Of a stretch of 64,000 bases of DNA, positions 32,324 to 45,009 are shown piece after piece (the stretch's first letter is position 1; the number at the start of each line of letters is the position of its first letter). The notes beneath the pieces were generated by a model. It saw only the letters and a list, made by a program, of their open reading frames with translations, did no database searches and had not been told where the DNA came from. The translations under genes and the position numbers were made by a program. The stretch comes from Pseudo-nitzschia pungens. Its lineage: Eukaryota; Bacillariophyta; Bacillariophyceae; Bacillariales; Bacillariaceae. The DNA lies in the NCBI GenBank assembly GCA_037355855.1, contig CM074760.1, forward strand, positions 674,501-738,500, written 5' to 3'.

Positions 32324-34253
32324 GGGATATTGTATTGCCGTCGAAGCGATGTAGGAAAGGATTCGTTGACCGAGTATGATTCCAAGCCAATCACGACAAG
32401 TTAGAAATTCGATTTTGAGATTGCTTCGTTGCGTCCAGCGTTGTTGGACTCCGTCTCACTTTCCTCGAGCCAATTCAATGATTTGATCCACTATATATAT
32501 ATATCTGTGAGTGAAGACGAAAATGGGAATCGAGGTTCGATACGCGACGATCCACAACACGGAACTCGTATCAAAACTACCCAATAACGGTTCTAGCTAG
32601 TATGTATGTCAATCCCTATGGCAACAACCAATTCGGTAGGTCCTTGTGTTGGTAGGATAAAAGGTGTACGGCAGCGAAAAGATCCTCCTTGACTGACAAT
32701 AAGGTTACCACATACCACACACTTAGTCTATGAAAGAGACCCTACGAGTATGCGCTAAGGTTCCCCTTTCTCGATGAATTCTTCGCAGAAAGAAAATTCG
32801 TTTTCCAATAGAAGAAGTTAAGATCCTGAGATTATCCGAACCTGTCACTTTTTGACAACGCGGGTGAGGAGTCGTCCCTTTCCTCATGTTCCAGTTAGTT
32901 TTGCATTCGGGGTAACCTTACTTGTACTGTAAAATCTTACCGGTAGTTGGCACTTTGAGAGTCATTCCCGGAAGTGCATACTGACGCAGTTACTACGGAT
33001 CCCCTAACAATTGATTTTTTTTTTTTTTTATTACACGTACCTTACGTGTACACGTACCGGAAATTAACAGAAATTTTTAAAAGAAAATACTGTAACAGAG
33101 ATTTACCGAGTTTGTGGTATCTTTTTGTACGTGAATTCTACAGAGAAGTGTTTGAATCCAATCACAATCTTGAATTTCAGACATTGAGGGAGAATGAAAC
33201 AAAAAAATCAATTGTTAGGGCATCCGTACGGTAGTACTACTACGTAGACATACGAGGTAACTTACCAGTACGTACGGTATCAGGTACGTACCCTAATCAT
33301 TCCAATCTATTACGTACCATATGTATGTAAGGTAAGAAATACAATAGTCGATATTCTGTCTACGACGTGAACGGGTAATTACGAGTAAGGTTACTTACTG
33401 GTAGCCTTAGCGCCTACTTACTTGGAACGGTACGTTATTAAGTACTACTTCGTACCGTACATTGCACGATGCCCGTTACAGAATTGTTCTCAAAATCAGA
33501 AAATGTCTGTCAAGCGTCCATGACGCGCGTCCGTTTGTCTCTGCCCTTCGTCGTTCTTCGTTTGTTTGTTTCATCGAGGAAGAGCGGGGGTGAAGACAGG
33601 ATCTGAAACTTGGATAAATCTTACCGTAACCTTACAGTGACCAATGCAAAGCCATACAGCAACAACCCTTCAACCACCAACGGCATCGTTTACATTATTT
33701 CCCGATTCCGTCTAATACGATAGTACGTCGTCCTAGACATCTTGTTTCATTGTAAGATTACCATCTGATAGACGTGATTATCTAAAAGAAGGAAGCGGTG
33801 GTAACACTCCTCCGTTCTGTCGATAAGCCACCAGGAAAGCCCGTGTACCACGCTAATCCTGTCCAGAGTCCAGAGCGTACGTTGAGAGGGAATTAAGTCA
33901 CTCCTGCTTTGCATCCTCCAGTGGGGTATAAGTTGTTGTCCTTTTCAAATTGTCTGTGCAGGCGAACTGCAATCGATCTTGAACCTTCTTTCTTCGCAAA
34001 GGAATTTTTTGGTTGTCATTCCGTTTGCAAATCCGCGTGCAAACAACAAAACCGTATCGAGTCTTCTCTTCCATCATTTCCCTGCCGATCTTTGGCAGTT
34101 GCAACGCAAGTGTTTTCTCTCTCTTCTCTCTCCCTCGGATCATTCCATATTTGTGTGGAACCATTGTACGTTGTCGGTATCTAGAGCAATACCCAAACAA
34201 CGCCAAACACAATAGCAACATCGTTTGTACAAACTCGAAACGCAACCGTCAAT
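32324..34253. other. Divergent intergenic region rich in dispersed motif
   Basis: Long spacer without a recognised gene. It holds three exact dispersed 10-mers (32912-32921, 33385-33394 and 33626-33635), a variant near 32700, a (TA)n tract at about 32492-32504 and a T run near 33015-33029. The stretch 33230-33450 is dense in TACGTAC, GTAACTTAC and TACCAGTA words. Confidence 0.6.
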
Positions 34254-37200
34254 ATGTTGTCCAACGACACCGAATCCTCCGATGACGAGAGTCTGTTTGG
34301 AGATGGCAGCGACGATGGAAACAAAGATAGTAGTAGTCCGGTGAAAGAATCCGAAACAGAAAATACAACTACTCGTGTCACAAGATCCTCTGCGGCCGCG
34401 GTTGCAGCAGCTGCCAGCACTCCCAATCCCAAAGCTTCGCTACCTTCTACCCCAGTGAAGCAAGAACCAACTTCACCGGTAGTTTCAACCACAGTAGCAG
34501 CGGTTGAATCCACTCTCTCTGCCAACGTTATTGTTAAGAAAGAAACAGCAGGTGAAGTCGTGTTTTCTATCCCGCGCAAAAGCAGCCATGCTTCCACTTC
34601 TCCATCGTCTCCAAAGCCAACGTCGAAAGCAAGCAGCAGCAGCAGCAGCGGTCCCCAATCCCCTTCGTTGTCGTCTCCAATTGCCAAAAAGCAGAAAACA
34701 ACCGAAAACCCTCCGGTGGTTCCGGTCGTGGATGATGCCAGGGCTGCCCGGTTTGGGCTTCCGCCCGGAACCATCATCCCCATGTCCGTCAAGGAGGATG
34801 TACTGAATCAGGGCCGTGTCTTGGAACATCTCAGATCGTTGGATTCTTACAGTCTTATCAATGATGCCCTTAGAGAGTATGACGATGCCGTCCAGCTCAA
34901 GGGAAATTCCATTCGCAACCACAATGCCTACCTGTACGGAGTCGTCAAGCGCTACGTGAGCGTGAAAGAACGTGCCGTCCAGGGAGGAACGGTAAACGAG
35001 ATGCCCATGGGACGCGACATGACTCCGCCCGTCCATCAGCGCCTGCAAAAACTCGTGAAGGAAAACTTTTGCACACCGGAAGAGCTGACCAAAAACGACA
35101 AGGTCCTTTCGAAAATCAGGATGCTCACCGAAAAGGATGCCCTCAGTGCCATCGATGAGCTTTCCTCGGTGGAGCGCTCGTCGATTCGAAACTTCGGATC
35201 CTACTTCATGGGCATTCTGAATCGTTACATGCGTGGCGAGAAACAATCGCAACAGCAGCAAGCGCCGTCCTCGTCGTCTCCGACGAAGAATGCTTCTGGA
35301 AGTGGGGGCGGAAGCAATAGCAACAATAACAATCAGCAGGTAGGTCGTAACAAAAGTATGGCGCTGGCGTTTGCAAGTATTCACCTGTTAAGAATCGTCA
35401 ACATTTCATTCACCCGGTGCTCTTTGTTCCGCCTCATTCACTCTACTCTGCACTACGTGTAACTTATCGATCAAAAATGTTTTCTGCATTGACTCAATTG
35501 AATTATGGAACCAATGCCTACGAATGGAATTCTAAACAACGCATCCGTAGCGCAACAACAACAATCGAAGAGGTAACAATAACGGCAATAATCGTGGTCG
35601 TTCATCCGCGAGACAGGATTCCATGGACGCATACCGTCGTGAACGATCTCGTGATCGCAGCGATAGTGGAGACCAGTATTACAAAAACAATCGATGGGGA
35701 AACTCTCGTAACAAAAACTCGTCCGGTATTCCAGATTACGATTCCCGTCGGGGCGGTATGGGTGGTGCTCCGTCTCATTATGGCCCATCTTCGTATGGAA
35801 GCAACAATGGTAGCAACCAAAACCACCAATATCCTCCGAATTCGAAATATTCGCCACACAGCAATGCTCCCCCTCCCCCTCCTCCACACAATGGCATGGG
35901 AGGGCCAATGGGCCACGGTGGAGGTCAACCTCCTCCACCGCCACCTCCGCCACCCCCTCCGCAATCGTCTCATGGCAACGTTCCGCCACCTCCGCCATCC
36001 CAGTACGGTGCGCTGCCATCTCACCAACAGATGCAGCAGCAGCAACCACCGCATCATCAACAACAATACGGATCGCAGCAACAGCAACCTCACGGTCGTC
36101 AGCAACAGCCTCCGTATGGCGCGCAGCAGCAGCAGCAGCCACCGCAACAACAAATGATGGGACAAGGGGTAGCTTCGGTCCCTCCTTCTGCTGCCGGAAT
36201 GCCTCCAAACAACTCGTACTATGGATCCCAAAACTCCCAGCAGCAGCCGCAGCAGCAGTACGGAAACAATAATCCAGCTGCTTACCCCAATCCCGCAAGC
36301 AATGCTTTGCCTCCGCAGCAACAATCCTACGTCCAGCAGCAGCAACCTGCACCATCGATGGCGAATCCCCCGCCCGTCGCGAATGGTTATCCACCGCAGC
36401 AGCAGCAGCAAGGATGGCAGCAAACTAGTCTGCAAAGTCAAGGAGCAGCGGGGCTCGTCGATATTTTGGGCATTGCCGATAAGGCAGCCTCTGCGGTGCA
36501 AGCCCTCCAAAGCCAGACCCAGAATCGTCTCCAACAGCCACCGCAGCAGCAGCCATATCAGCAGGGTTCAACTCACCAACATCAACAGCTGACTCCTCAG
36601 CAATCCCAGCCTCCCATGCAACATCAACAGCCATTCCAGTCCCAGCAGCAGCAATACCAGCAGCCCCAGCAGCAGCAACAGTATCAGCAAACTCAAGGCC
36701 AGCAGCCCACAGGTAATCAATATGGTGGATACGGTGCTCAGGCACAAGCTCCAGCCCCTTATTCAACGGGAGCACCTCAATATCAGCAACAGCAGCATCA
36801 GCTGCAGCAACCAGGATATCCGCAGCAGCAGCAGCAGCCACAAGGGCACTATCAAAACCAAATGCACCAACAACAACCCCAACAAAATGAGCAGCATCAT
36901 CAACAACAACAACAACAACAACGTCAGCAACACCGTGATCATTATTCCAACCAGAAGCCAAACCGCCATCATGGAAAGTCTCGAAGAACTACAGCGTCGA
37001 TGCACGAGCTCCCCATGTCGGTACAACAAGCAATCCATGTAAGAACGACTTATCGAAAGGAAATTCAAACTGCTACATTTCAAGTTTACCGAAGCTGTTC
37101 TACCGAACGCGTCGGAGTCTATTGTTGCGTTTAAAACTCATGTGCTTATTCTCACCACACGCTCATTGTTTCTTCGTTTCCCCTGTCGTGGTTTAGAACA

Positions 37201-37391
37201 TTCAAAACACCCGTCAGGTCGAAGGGCCCCTCGACGAAGGAATGCTCGGCATGGTTAAGGATCTCCCGGAACATCTAGCGCTGCAATCCCTCCACAAGTT
37301 TTCGTCGATCGATAAGAATTCCATGCGCAACAAAACGGCATACCTCGCAGGAGTTTTGAGGCGAGAATTGGAACGGATCCACCGACGCTAA
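34254..37391 (+). CDS. hnRNP-Q acidic-domain-like RNA-binding protein with long Gln/Pro-rich region
   Basis: Three exons, 34254-35339, 35551-37038 and 37197-37391; introns of 211 and 158 nt with GT-AG ends, all phase 0; 922 residues. The N-terminal 160 residues are acidic and Ser-rich. Two helical modules follow, ending [17 protein letters not shown] and [17 protein letters not shown], and a third ends the protein ([36 protein letters not shown]). All three resemble the acidic/NURR domain of hnRNP Q. Between modules two and three lie an Arg/Asp patch ([15 protein letters not shown]), Pro runs and a very long Gln/Pro low-complexity domain of the kind that supports RNA-granule condensation. The likely role is mRNA binding or processing; this is inference from domains. 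The last module would be lost without both splices. Confidence 0.85.
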
Positions 37392-39922
37392 GCCGAATGC
37401 ACACGAAATGTCTCCGCAACGAATCAAGTGTACAGAACAATAATTAGACAAACATAAGTCAACGGACGGATTACTAGTTATGAGTTTGTTCTTGAACGAC
37501 ACCAAATGTATTTGATTTTACTGGTGGTCTGGAATACGTGTAGTTTGTTGCGGAAAGAAAAATAAATGAACACTCTTGAGGATTGAATTTGTGGTCCGTA
37601 GCCAGGTCTTCTATCACGAGGACAAAGGGAAGCTACCCTCTCCAAATGCAAGCGGCAAGTCCTGGAAGCCTGAGTCCAGCGGAAGGATTTTGAATGCGTC
37701 GAATGCCAGGGTCCACTTCCTGGAACGGAAAGTGCCCTTCATCCATCGGGAGAGACTCTTTGGTCCACCGAATCGCGAACGCACTGTAGGCTCCTGTGAC
37801 GGCACGTCGCACGAGAGAACGGTCCCGCGTGTTCGGATATGCACATGCTACATTTGTTGGGCTGCTAGGAAGCAAGTGAGCTCACAAGCAATACTGAAGA
37901 CCACTGGCCCTGGACTTCTCCCCCTTCCTTGAGTGACTAAGTCAGTGAAAGAAATTCCACAGACAGGAAAGCACACCCTGATCAGGCTGAAGCCAGCTAA
38001 GTCTATTTTCGTTTGCATTTTCTTCCGGCGCTCCGGAGAGTCATCCCCTTGCCACGGGGTCTCCTTCGCGTCCGGGTAGGTCCAGGGGGGGGGGGGGTTG
38101 TTATTGTTTACACTTACACGCAACGTTTAAATTGCGGGGTGTTATTGCCTAACTTGCGACGGTCGGAGAAAGCTCTTGCTCTCGGTCCTTAACTCAACGG
38201 GGACAACGCCTCTGCCCGGCGCTTAAACTGTAGGGCTCCGCAACAACGTCAAATTGTAAGCGAACCGGCGTACTGTTACGACACCTTCATTTTGTAGGCG
38301 GACTGACACCCCGTTTATGCGGACACGACGCCCTTGTTACCAGTTTAAGACCGATTGTTGCGTATTTGGCCACTCACAAGTCGAACCCTGAGCGTTGCAA
38401 GAAAACAAACGCGTCCAAACATTCTGTCGACGCGTCCTGTCACGGGAACAATGTGGTTCGAATATGTGTTTTACGAATCAGGCAGTTCAATTGCAGCTGC
38501 AGTTACGTCTTGCACAACCGCTCTGTTTACCATTTTGGCGACGACGACTCTTCGATCTCACGTCCAAATTGCGTCGACCTGGGACGAGAGGTTTGGACGC
38601 AGTCTCGGCGCCAGCAGCATGTTTCCCACCACACCAAGCAAGAGGCACGACGAACACTGTGTTGCAACCGGTGCGTCCCTGTTATAGCCGAATACTACGC
38701 ATCGTCAGCACAAGACTACAAGCAGTCGGGCTACAACCATATTCGTATGAATGCGAAGGACGCACCTGTAACCATCTTGCGGACAAGCACTAGTGCGCAA
38801 AGACAAGCCAAAATGCGTTAATCGCGTTCAAGCATTCTGTAGAGGCGTCCCCACGGCGACAACCGGAACAGCGTGGCTCGTCTTCTTGCCGACCGCGAGC
38901 GGTTTGCCGAGCTGCTCTGAGAGGGAGGCTTTAACGCGAGGTACGATCACACGCGGCGTTCCAGCACTGCGAGGCACGATCACACCATTGAGGCGCAACG
39001 CCATTGAACCGACGCCTGGACGCGCGTTTCGGTCCTCCTCAAGTTATGTCTCGCACAACCGCTCTGTTACTGCTTCGGCGATGACGGCTCTTCGATCTCA
39101 ACGAGGACGCGCCTCCACTGCTAAGGCAGGACGCCAGACGCTTGAACTGCAGGGATTCCAAGACGCCCGACTCTTGACGCTCCCGCCGCCTCTTCCCCGT
39201 TACCTCAAGTCCTTTCTCAAGTCCCGCAATCACTGCCAAAGTACCGGGCTAACAGATCAAGGCGAGACGTTCTACTAGCACTGCGAGGAACAACGCTCAA
39301 GCACTGCTAGGAACGCACTTGTAACCGGGATAACGCGTTTAGTTTCTTTCAGCCTCCGCCCATGGTCGAGGGGCACACCTTGTATTCGACTAGGCAAGAT
39401 ACAGGTAAGTCGGGGGGTGGGTTATTGTGAACTACGCAAGCGGTGCGCACGCTCGGACAAGATGGGATTCAAGCGCCGGAAGAAAGTCCTTTCATGGTAC
39501 CGGGGGGAAACCTTATTCCCTTCGAAAATCAGGTGTTGTCACTTGTTAGGCATCTGGGAAGCCTATTCAAAATTTCCCAGCCAGGTCAGACCCTTCTTGG
39601 TGGGGAGGACATCTGATCAGCTACCGGAGGTTGAATGGTCCAGTATTGGTAGTAAGGCTCCATGTTCTGTCGAACGGGACCCCATACAGCTGAATGACAA
39701 AGATTTCACACAATCTCAGCATAAAAAAATCGATTGGCCGGTTGACTCTTAATCTTTGATGGAACACTGATGGGATACCTCGTCTAAGGTCAATCGTGCG
39801 TTCACAATAGAAAATGAACGAATAATAACAATGATCAGGATTTTATTTACTGTATTCTATCATATTTATAACGTTGCTAATTTTTTCCCCATGCTTCTTC
39901 GTTGCTTGGTTGATGGGTGAGA
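37392..39922. other. Intergenic region with decayed repeat family
   Basis: No intact gene. A run of 13 G lies at 38085-38097. From about 38160 to 39290 the sequence is GC-richer and internally repetitive (see the repeat entry). Open frames at 37576-37932 and 39417-39752 have no recognisable domain. Confidence 0.5.
38160..39190. repeat. Degenerate internally repeated block
   Basis: Similar blocks recur in the same orientation. CGCGTCCAAACATTCTGT (38410) matches CGCGTTCAAGCATTCTGT (38823). AGTTACGTCTTGCACAACCG (38501) matches AGTTATGTCTCGCACAACCG (39042). CGCCTCTGCCCGGCGCTTAA (near 38208) resembles CGCCTCCACTGCTAAGGCAG (near 39110). The spacing between matches is unequal (413 and 541 bp), so insertions or deletions have occurred since duplication. 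This may be the remains of a mobile or tandem element; no terminal repeats or coding region identify it. Confidence 0.6.
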
Positions 39923-41064
39923 TCAGTAGTGTATGTCCAGATGTGTCCGAGTGCTCCTCCTTTGCTCTTCGACGATGATTTGCTCGTTCCCGTACGCGTC
40001 GAAATGGGGAGTGGTGGTTCGTTCACTGGCTCTGGACGGCTGGAGAAGCCCGCCAAGGTTCTTGCGGCCGGAGGGGACCTTGGGCAACAGCGCCTTCATT
40101 TTTGCAAATTTCTTGGGTTTCGGTTGGGGATCCCGGCCATTGTTTTCGTTGTTGGTAGTGCTTTCGGTAGGCGTCTTGGTATTCGCGTTCGCGTTCGCAT
40201 TCGCGTTTCTCTTCGTCTTTCCGTCGCTCGAGGAATTCTTGCGATGGGCCATGGTTGGCATTCGGAACTCCGAGATTTGTCGTCCCACAGCCTGGCTCTT
40301 GGTTATGAGTCGGTGACCGGTCTGCTTGGTGCTGGTCGACACCTTTTCGAGGATCTGGTTCGTGGCCGCGGCCATCCGATAGGAGTTCTCGTTCTGGTAG
40401 TGAGAGGTGCGTCCATCGGCATGGAAGGTCGCCACCCGACCATCTGCATCGCTGGTGATCTGGGGGACTTCACAGCCGTCCCATTCGGGTTGGTCTTGTT
40501 TCTGTGTGTATGGATTCGTGTACGAGACCACTGCTGCTGCTGCCGCTGCCGGTATTGCTCTTGCTGCGGTCGACCTTGGAGGATTTCCGAAACATGTTGC
40601 ACCGTTTGCTCTTGGGCTGCGAGTCCTCGGTCGAGCGGTTGCGGGATGATGAATTCTTGGCGGACGACCATTCCTCGACCTCGTCCCTCCTACCGTCCGC
40701 GGTCCGTGCGCGCGGGATGATTTCCTCCGAGGACATCGTTGTTGCGCTGATCGAAGAAGTCGCCCTCGCCGCTTTCTGCGATGCAGTCCAAGGGAGCGAC
40801 GAGCTTCTTGGATCGGCGCAAGCTGGGACTTTCGTAGGTAATGCATTCCACGGGTGGCGTCAGGGGTTTTACCGCCCAGTGTGGCAGCCAGCCCTGGGAT
40901 CCGTCGCTACATGCCCCCCACCTCCAGCCATTTTGCGGGCTTCCGCTCAGGTCGACTTCCAGCAGGGTGTTCTTGCGGAAGGACAATTGACTGATCAGAG
41001 CGTCACCGTAGAAATCTGCTCTGGCCATGCATGGAACTCGTCTTGGATTAGTCGTAGGGTGCAT
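39923..41064 (-). CDS. SH3-domain protein of unknown function; two +1 frame changes
   Basis: The ATG at 41064 (or an in-frame one at 41028, MARADFYGD) starts an SH3-like domain in the first 70 residues: DALISQLSFRKNTLLEVDLS, then GWRWGACSDGSQGWLPHWAV. The remainder is basic, Ser-rich and disordered, with short motifs NPYTQKQDQPEWDGCEVPQ and HRLITKSQAVGRQI and an NANANANTK run, ending HLDIHY. Three frames are needed. Both changes are +1: near 40734 (GAT G TCC) and near 40529 (AGT G GTC). Skipping both gives exactly 379 codons plus stop. The protein probably acts as an adaptor binding proline-rich peptides; this is inferred from the SH3 fold alone. Frame-change positions are uncertain by several codons because the flanks are low complexity. 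Confidence 0.65.
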
Positions 41065-42494
41065 AGTGGTCGTGGTTTTTTCTTCTTTGTTCTTTTCTTT
41101 TCAGGTTGCAGAAAGATCAAAAGATAATTTGTGCGATGGACGAAATTTCAAATCGATCAAAATTCTAATACGAAGTAAGGTTTACGTAATACGTACCAGT
41201 AAGCGATGGATCATCTTTCTGGCACATAGTTGAGGGGCCAGGCAGTGGTCAGTGGGCCCAGCAATAACGTCTGGAACCTACATACCGCCAATCAAACTGG
41301 AACAAGACATTCGGAACCACGATTGAAAGATCAACAAAGTCATAACGGAACTATCGATCTTTAGAATTGTAAAAACAAAATCCGCATGATTCATTGGCAT
41401 GCTCCATGCACATTGTAACGGATATTGTGTTCGACAATAAAATTGAACAGAACACCGCCGAACGTTGTTCACAAACTACTGGTAGTTTCTATGCAGGATT
41501 CAATAGATCCTGTTTTGATTGAAACGCGTATTGAAGATTTTGTGTTTCGTCCATGTTAGAAGTTCTATGACCTATTTTCAATTTGTTTATTGCAACAACG
41601 GAAGTACTAAGAAGAGACACCATTGCTGTCCCAGCAGGTCCCAGTTGCCAACACCAGTCTTAATATACCATAATGAGGGTGGAACATACCGCAACGTGTT
41701 GGACACACTGACAATCCTAATATCGCAGCAATACCCCAGAAATTGTGCTGGTGGGCTTGCTGGCATCTTCAAAGCTTCACTCCTCCTGTTGCTGAATCTT
41801 ACTGGTGTCTACCAGCAGAGAGTGTAATTTAGTTTTGCAGAATCTGGTATCTGAGGAAAGTCCAATGCAACGGGGTTCAATTTCTTCTTTTTGAGATGTG
41901 GCAGGTTCTTAATGCTGATGTTGTCCTTGTTGTTGTGATTTTGGTGATTTTGATGTCCAATGATGAGATCTGTTCTTCTTGTTGATTCCAAGGAACCATC
42001 TATTAGTACTACTAGTAGTAGACTTAAATCAGATGTGATTCATCATTATTATTGAAACCAAGATGGGCAACTACCCATGTGATGAAAGTACAAGAAGTAG
42101 TAGATAGTAGTTGTATGACCTACCGGTAGAATGGTGGTGCCGAAGTCAACTACGAAGTAACTTAACCTTACTTCGTAATATTCGGGGGAACCAAAGAACT
42201 GTGTCGTGTTGTAGTAATCGTAGTAACACCCCGACAAGGTTTGCTATTGGTTCGTCAAACATGCCGTTTTTGATTCATTTCATGGATGTTTCATTCCCAT
42301 GTTGACACGTCTTCTTCGGGACGAAGAGACCTCAGTTGGTTTCTCCCTTCTCAATAACACGACCCGAGAACCGCAATAGTTATACTCGTCGCCGAACCAA
42401 CAAGTCTCCTTTCAAACAGCACAGCACAGCACAGTACAGCGCAGCACAGGACGCTACGAGCAATCGAAACGAGCCGCTGCCCGTCGAAACCATC
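41065..42494. other. Divergent intergenic region
   Basis: AT-rich, no gene seen. It holds the second exact copy of the 19-mer CGAAGTAAGGTTTACGTAA (41171-41189), TTAACCTTAC near 42162, and a TAGTACTACTAGTAGTAG cluster near 42004-42022. An AGCACAGCACAGTACAGCGC stretch near 42420 precedes the next gene, as before the gene at 12304. Confidence 0.55.
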
Positions 42495-43923
42495 ATGGAA
42501 GCTTCCACGGAAGATCTGCGGCGTCCTCTGCTTTCGCCTACCAGCGGCAAGCAACTACGACCGCAATGGCAGGCCCACCGACTGAAGAGGAGGCGCTCGT
42601 GCTGGAGGAATGGAATGCTTCCGTCTCGGCCTTTGTGGAGAACGATGGCGGAGACGAGAATTCCAATTGCTACTGTCCCTCCATCGACGAAAGCACTTGA
42701 AGAGGAGGAGAACAGACAGCAGCAGTAACCGCCGAGAGCAACACCAACAGCCACAGGCATCAATGACGGATCGACGAGCCGGAGGGATGGCGCCGCGGAC
42801 GAAGAACGGTACGATTCCGATTCGCAACGTTCGCTATTGTCTACCTGCCCAACACTTTCTCGAATGCTCCGGTGCACGTTCCTTCCGGATTGCGAACCGA
42901 CCCTCGGGAGCTACTCCGTTCCGATCGAACGCGGTACTGGCGGAAACGGCAATGCGAATGGAGAACGCGACGACAACGACGAGAACGACAACGACAACGA
43001 CGAGAACGAGAACGGAACCGCCACTCACTACGCCCAAACACCGAGACGGCTCGTGGACGGCCCCGGGGTGGTCCGGTTTGCCAAGCTCGCCCTCCTGACG
43101 TTCGGATCGATCGCGCTGGTGCGGTCCAGTCGTCGTGGCCCGGGACGTTTCGGACCGCGACATCGACCTCTCGATCCGGCAGATTTTTCTGTACGAGGGG
43201 GACTCGATTCTCCGCGACCTGGTGGTCTGGTTCGTCGTCGGCCGGATGCGCGAGCGGGGAGGCGTCGACGCGCTCGAGTGGCTGATCCCGGCCGTTGTTG
43301 CCAACGCGTATTTCGAGTGCCAGGCGTTCGCGACGTGGATGCAGCACTCGGTGACGCTCTACGAGATGCACTGCGAGTGGCCGTGGCAGCTGTGGGTCTT
43401 TGCGGTGGTGGTTGCCGCACTCGTGGCGAGCCTCGCGGTAGCCCACGCCTCGGTCGCCCTGGAGCGGGGGGAGGGATGGATCCGGCTCGGGGAGTGGCTG
43501 GCCTGCCTGCTGGTCTTTGTAGCACCGGTGGCGGCCTCGCCGTATTTTCATTTCCACCACTGGTTTGCCGGGTGGCTTCTGGGGATGCACGCCAACCGGC
43601 ACGAAAAGTGGTGGAGCCGGGCCACAATGGCCTACTGCTGGGGGATGTACGTCAACGGCATTGCGGTCTACGGACGGGACCCGCTGCTGACCTGCGACTA
43701 CGCAAGGTTCCTGCTGGAGGACCAGAACTGTCCGTGGACGGTGATTCGTGCTGCGGACAGCGAGGATGCAGACGCGTTTGCGAATGCGAACACGGACGCT
43801 CGGGGAGGTCTCTCGCTCGTGTTTGGGGCACTGGTCCGAAACGCGCTCGGGTACTATGACGATAGTGGCGACTTTCAGCCGTCGGATTGGAGGAATTGCA
43901 GCAGCTCGGGATATCATCCCTGA
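42495..43923 (+). CDS. Multi-pass membrane protein, paralogue of 47340-49406; several +1 frame changes
   Basis: The ATG at 42495 starts a disordered acidic N-terminus (MEASTEDLRRPLLSPTSG). The conserved part runs from about 43020 to the TGA at 43921. It has several hydrophobic helices, a membrane-associated HFHHWFAGWLLGMH motif, CWGMYVNGIAVYGRDPLLTC and the ending DWRNCSSSGYHP, all shared with the downstream paralogue. Family and substrate are not recognised; the His-rich helix could bind metal. The region encoded by two exons in the paralogue is uninterrupted here. Frame changes, all +1: near 42545, 42583 (GAC T GAA), 42698 (ACT T GAA), about 43125, and possibly 42726, 42730 and 42764 (otherwise an in-frame TAA at 42726). 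Several coincide with stop codons. Pseudogene, error or recoding cannot be separated from sequence. Confidence 0.6.
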
Positions 43924-45009
43924 GCGGAAAAAAAAAGGGGGGGGGGGAACAGAACGCATTTGGAATCCAATCCAATGGGAGGAAACGGGGTCACGAGCAT
44001 CTGTCTTCGTGTGCTCCTCCTCAAATTTGTTTTCGATTTTTCGGCTTGCAGTTTTGATCCTTCTCCGAAGAGATCGATACCGTAGTATTGTGCACGAACT
44101 TTTTTGCGAGAAATAATGATAGATTCTAGAAACCGACGTGCACTTTTCTTTTCGGGAGACCAACGCTACGTGTAGCCTTACAGCATGTTGTGCCAGACCT
44201 TTCATGTGCGTTGGGCATTCTTGTGCGAGTTTTCGTCCATGAAATTCGATTCACATCGAATGCCAAGACGTCGTTTGGGTGCAGGCCCGTTCTCTGACTT
44301 GATGACGAGTTTCTTTTGGTTTCTGGGTACAATAATTATTGCTTTTAGAAAATGACGATGATCACAATGAAATAATGTATTATAATAATATTATACCATA
44401 CGGATTGAAAAGAAGGGCAGTATCGAGAGCTCCGGGTCGCTGCTTCTTGCTTGGTGGCAAGAAACAGGCAACCACCGAACCAGACGGATCAGAGAAGCAT
44501 CGCTGCTGCGCTGGTTCGGAGAACGAACAAGCAAGCACTACCGTATGAGCAACAAACCGCACTGCATCTCGGACACTCTTCTCGGGATGCGGAGGAGTCT
44601 GCGTCTCGAAGGAACCGGATCCTTGCGGCCCGGTCGGACGAGTGGTGAGGCCCAAACGCACGTGCTCGTTTCCGCGCAGGCCCTTTGAAACGAAAAAGCA
44701 GCGCCGGAGCGAAAAAGAACCGATGCTACACCGTGCAAAAGAGACAAAACGGAGAACAACGAATCAACGATCGGATGATGAATGATTTGAATCAATCGGT
44801 CCCAACAACACATGGAGGATGAGTGCGCTCTGCGAAAGACGATCCGGGATCATGGAAAACGATCGAGTCGATTCGTACGCGTCCTGTGTAACAACGGTAA
44901 CAATACAATTTAGATTTACAATTCACTATTCATTACTCGTCACCAACAAGGTGCGACGCTCCGTTTGGTATCGTTCCAAAGAAGCGGGGATTGCGCGTCC
45001 AACGAATCG
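43924..45009. other. Convergent intergenic region
   Basis: A-run and G-run at 43925-43949, then AT-rich sequence. No gene recognised. Confidence 0.5.

Noticed and set aside
37576..37932. Open frame in the spacer after the hnRNP-Q-like gene
   Set aside because: No recognisable domain or start context, and competing frames on both strands are equally open.
39417..39752. 111-codon plus-strand frame
   Set aside because: Basic, domain-free translation next to a decayed repeat; not supported as a gene.
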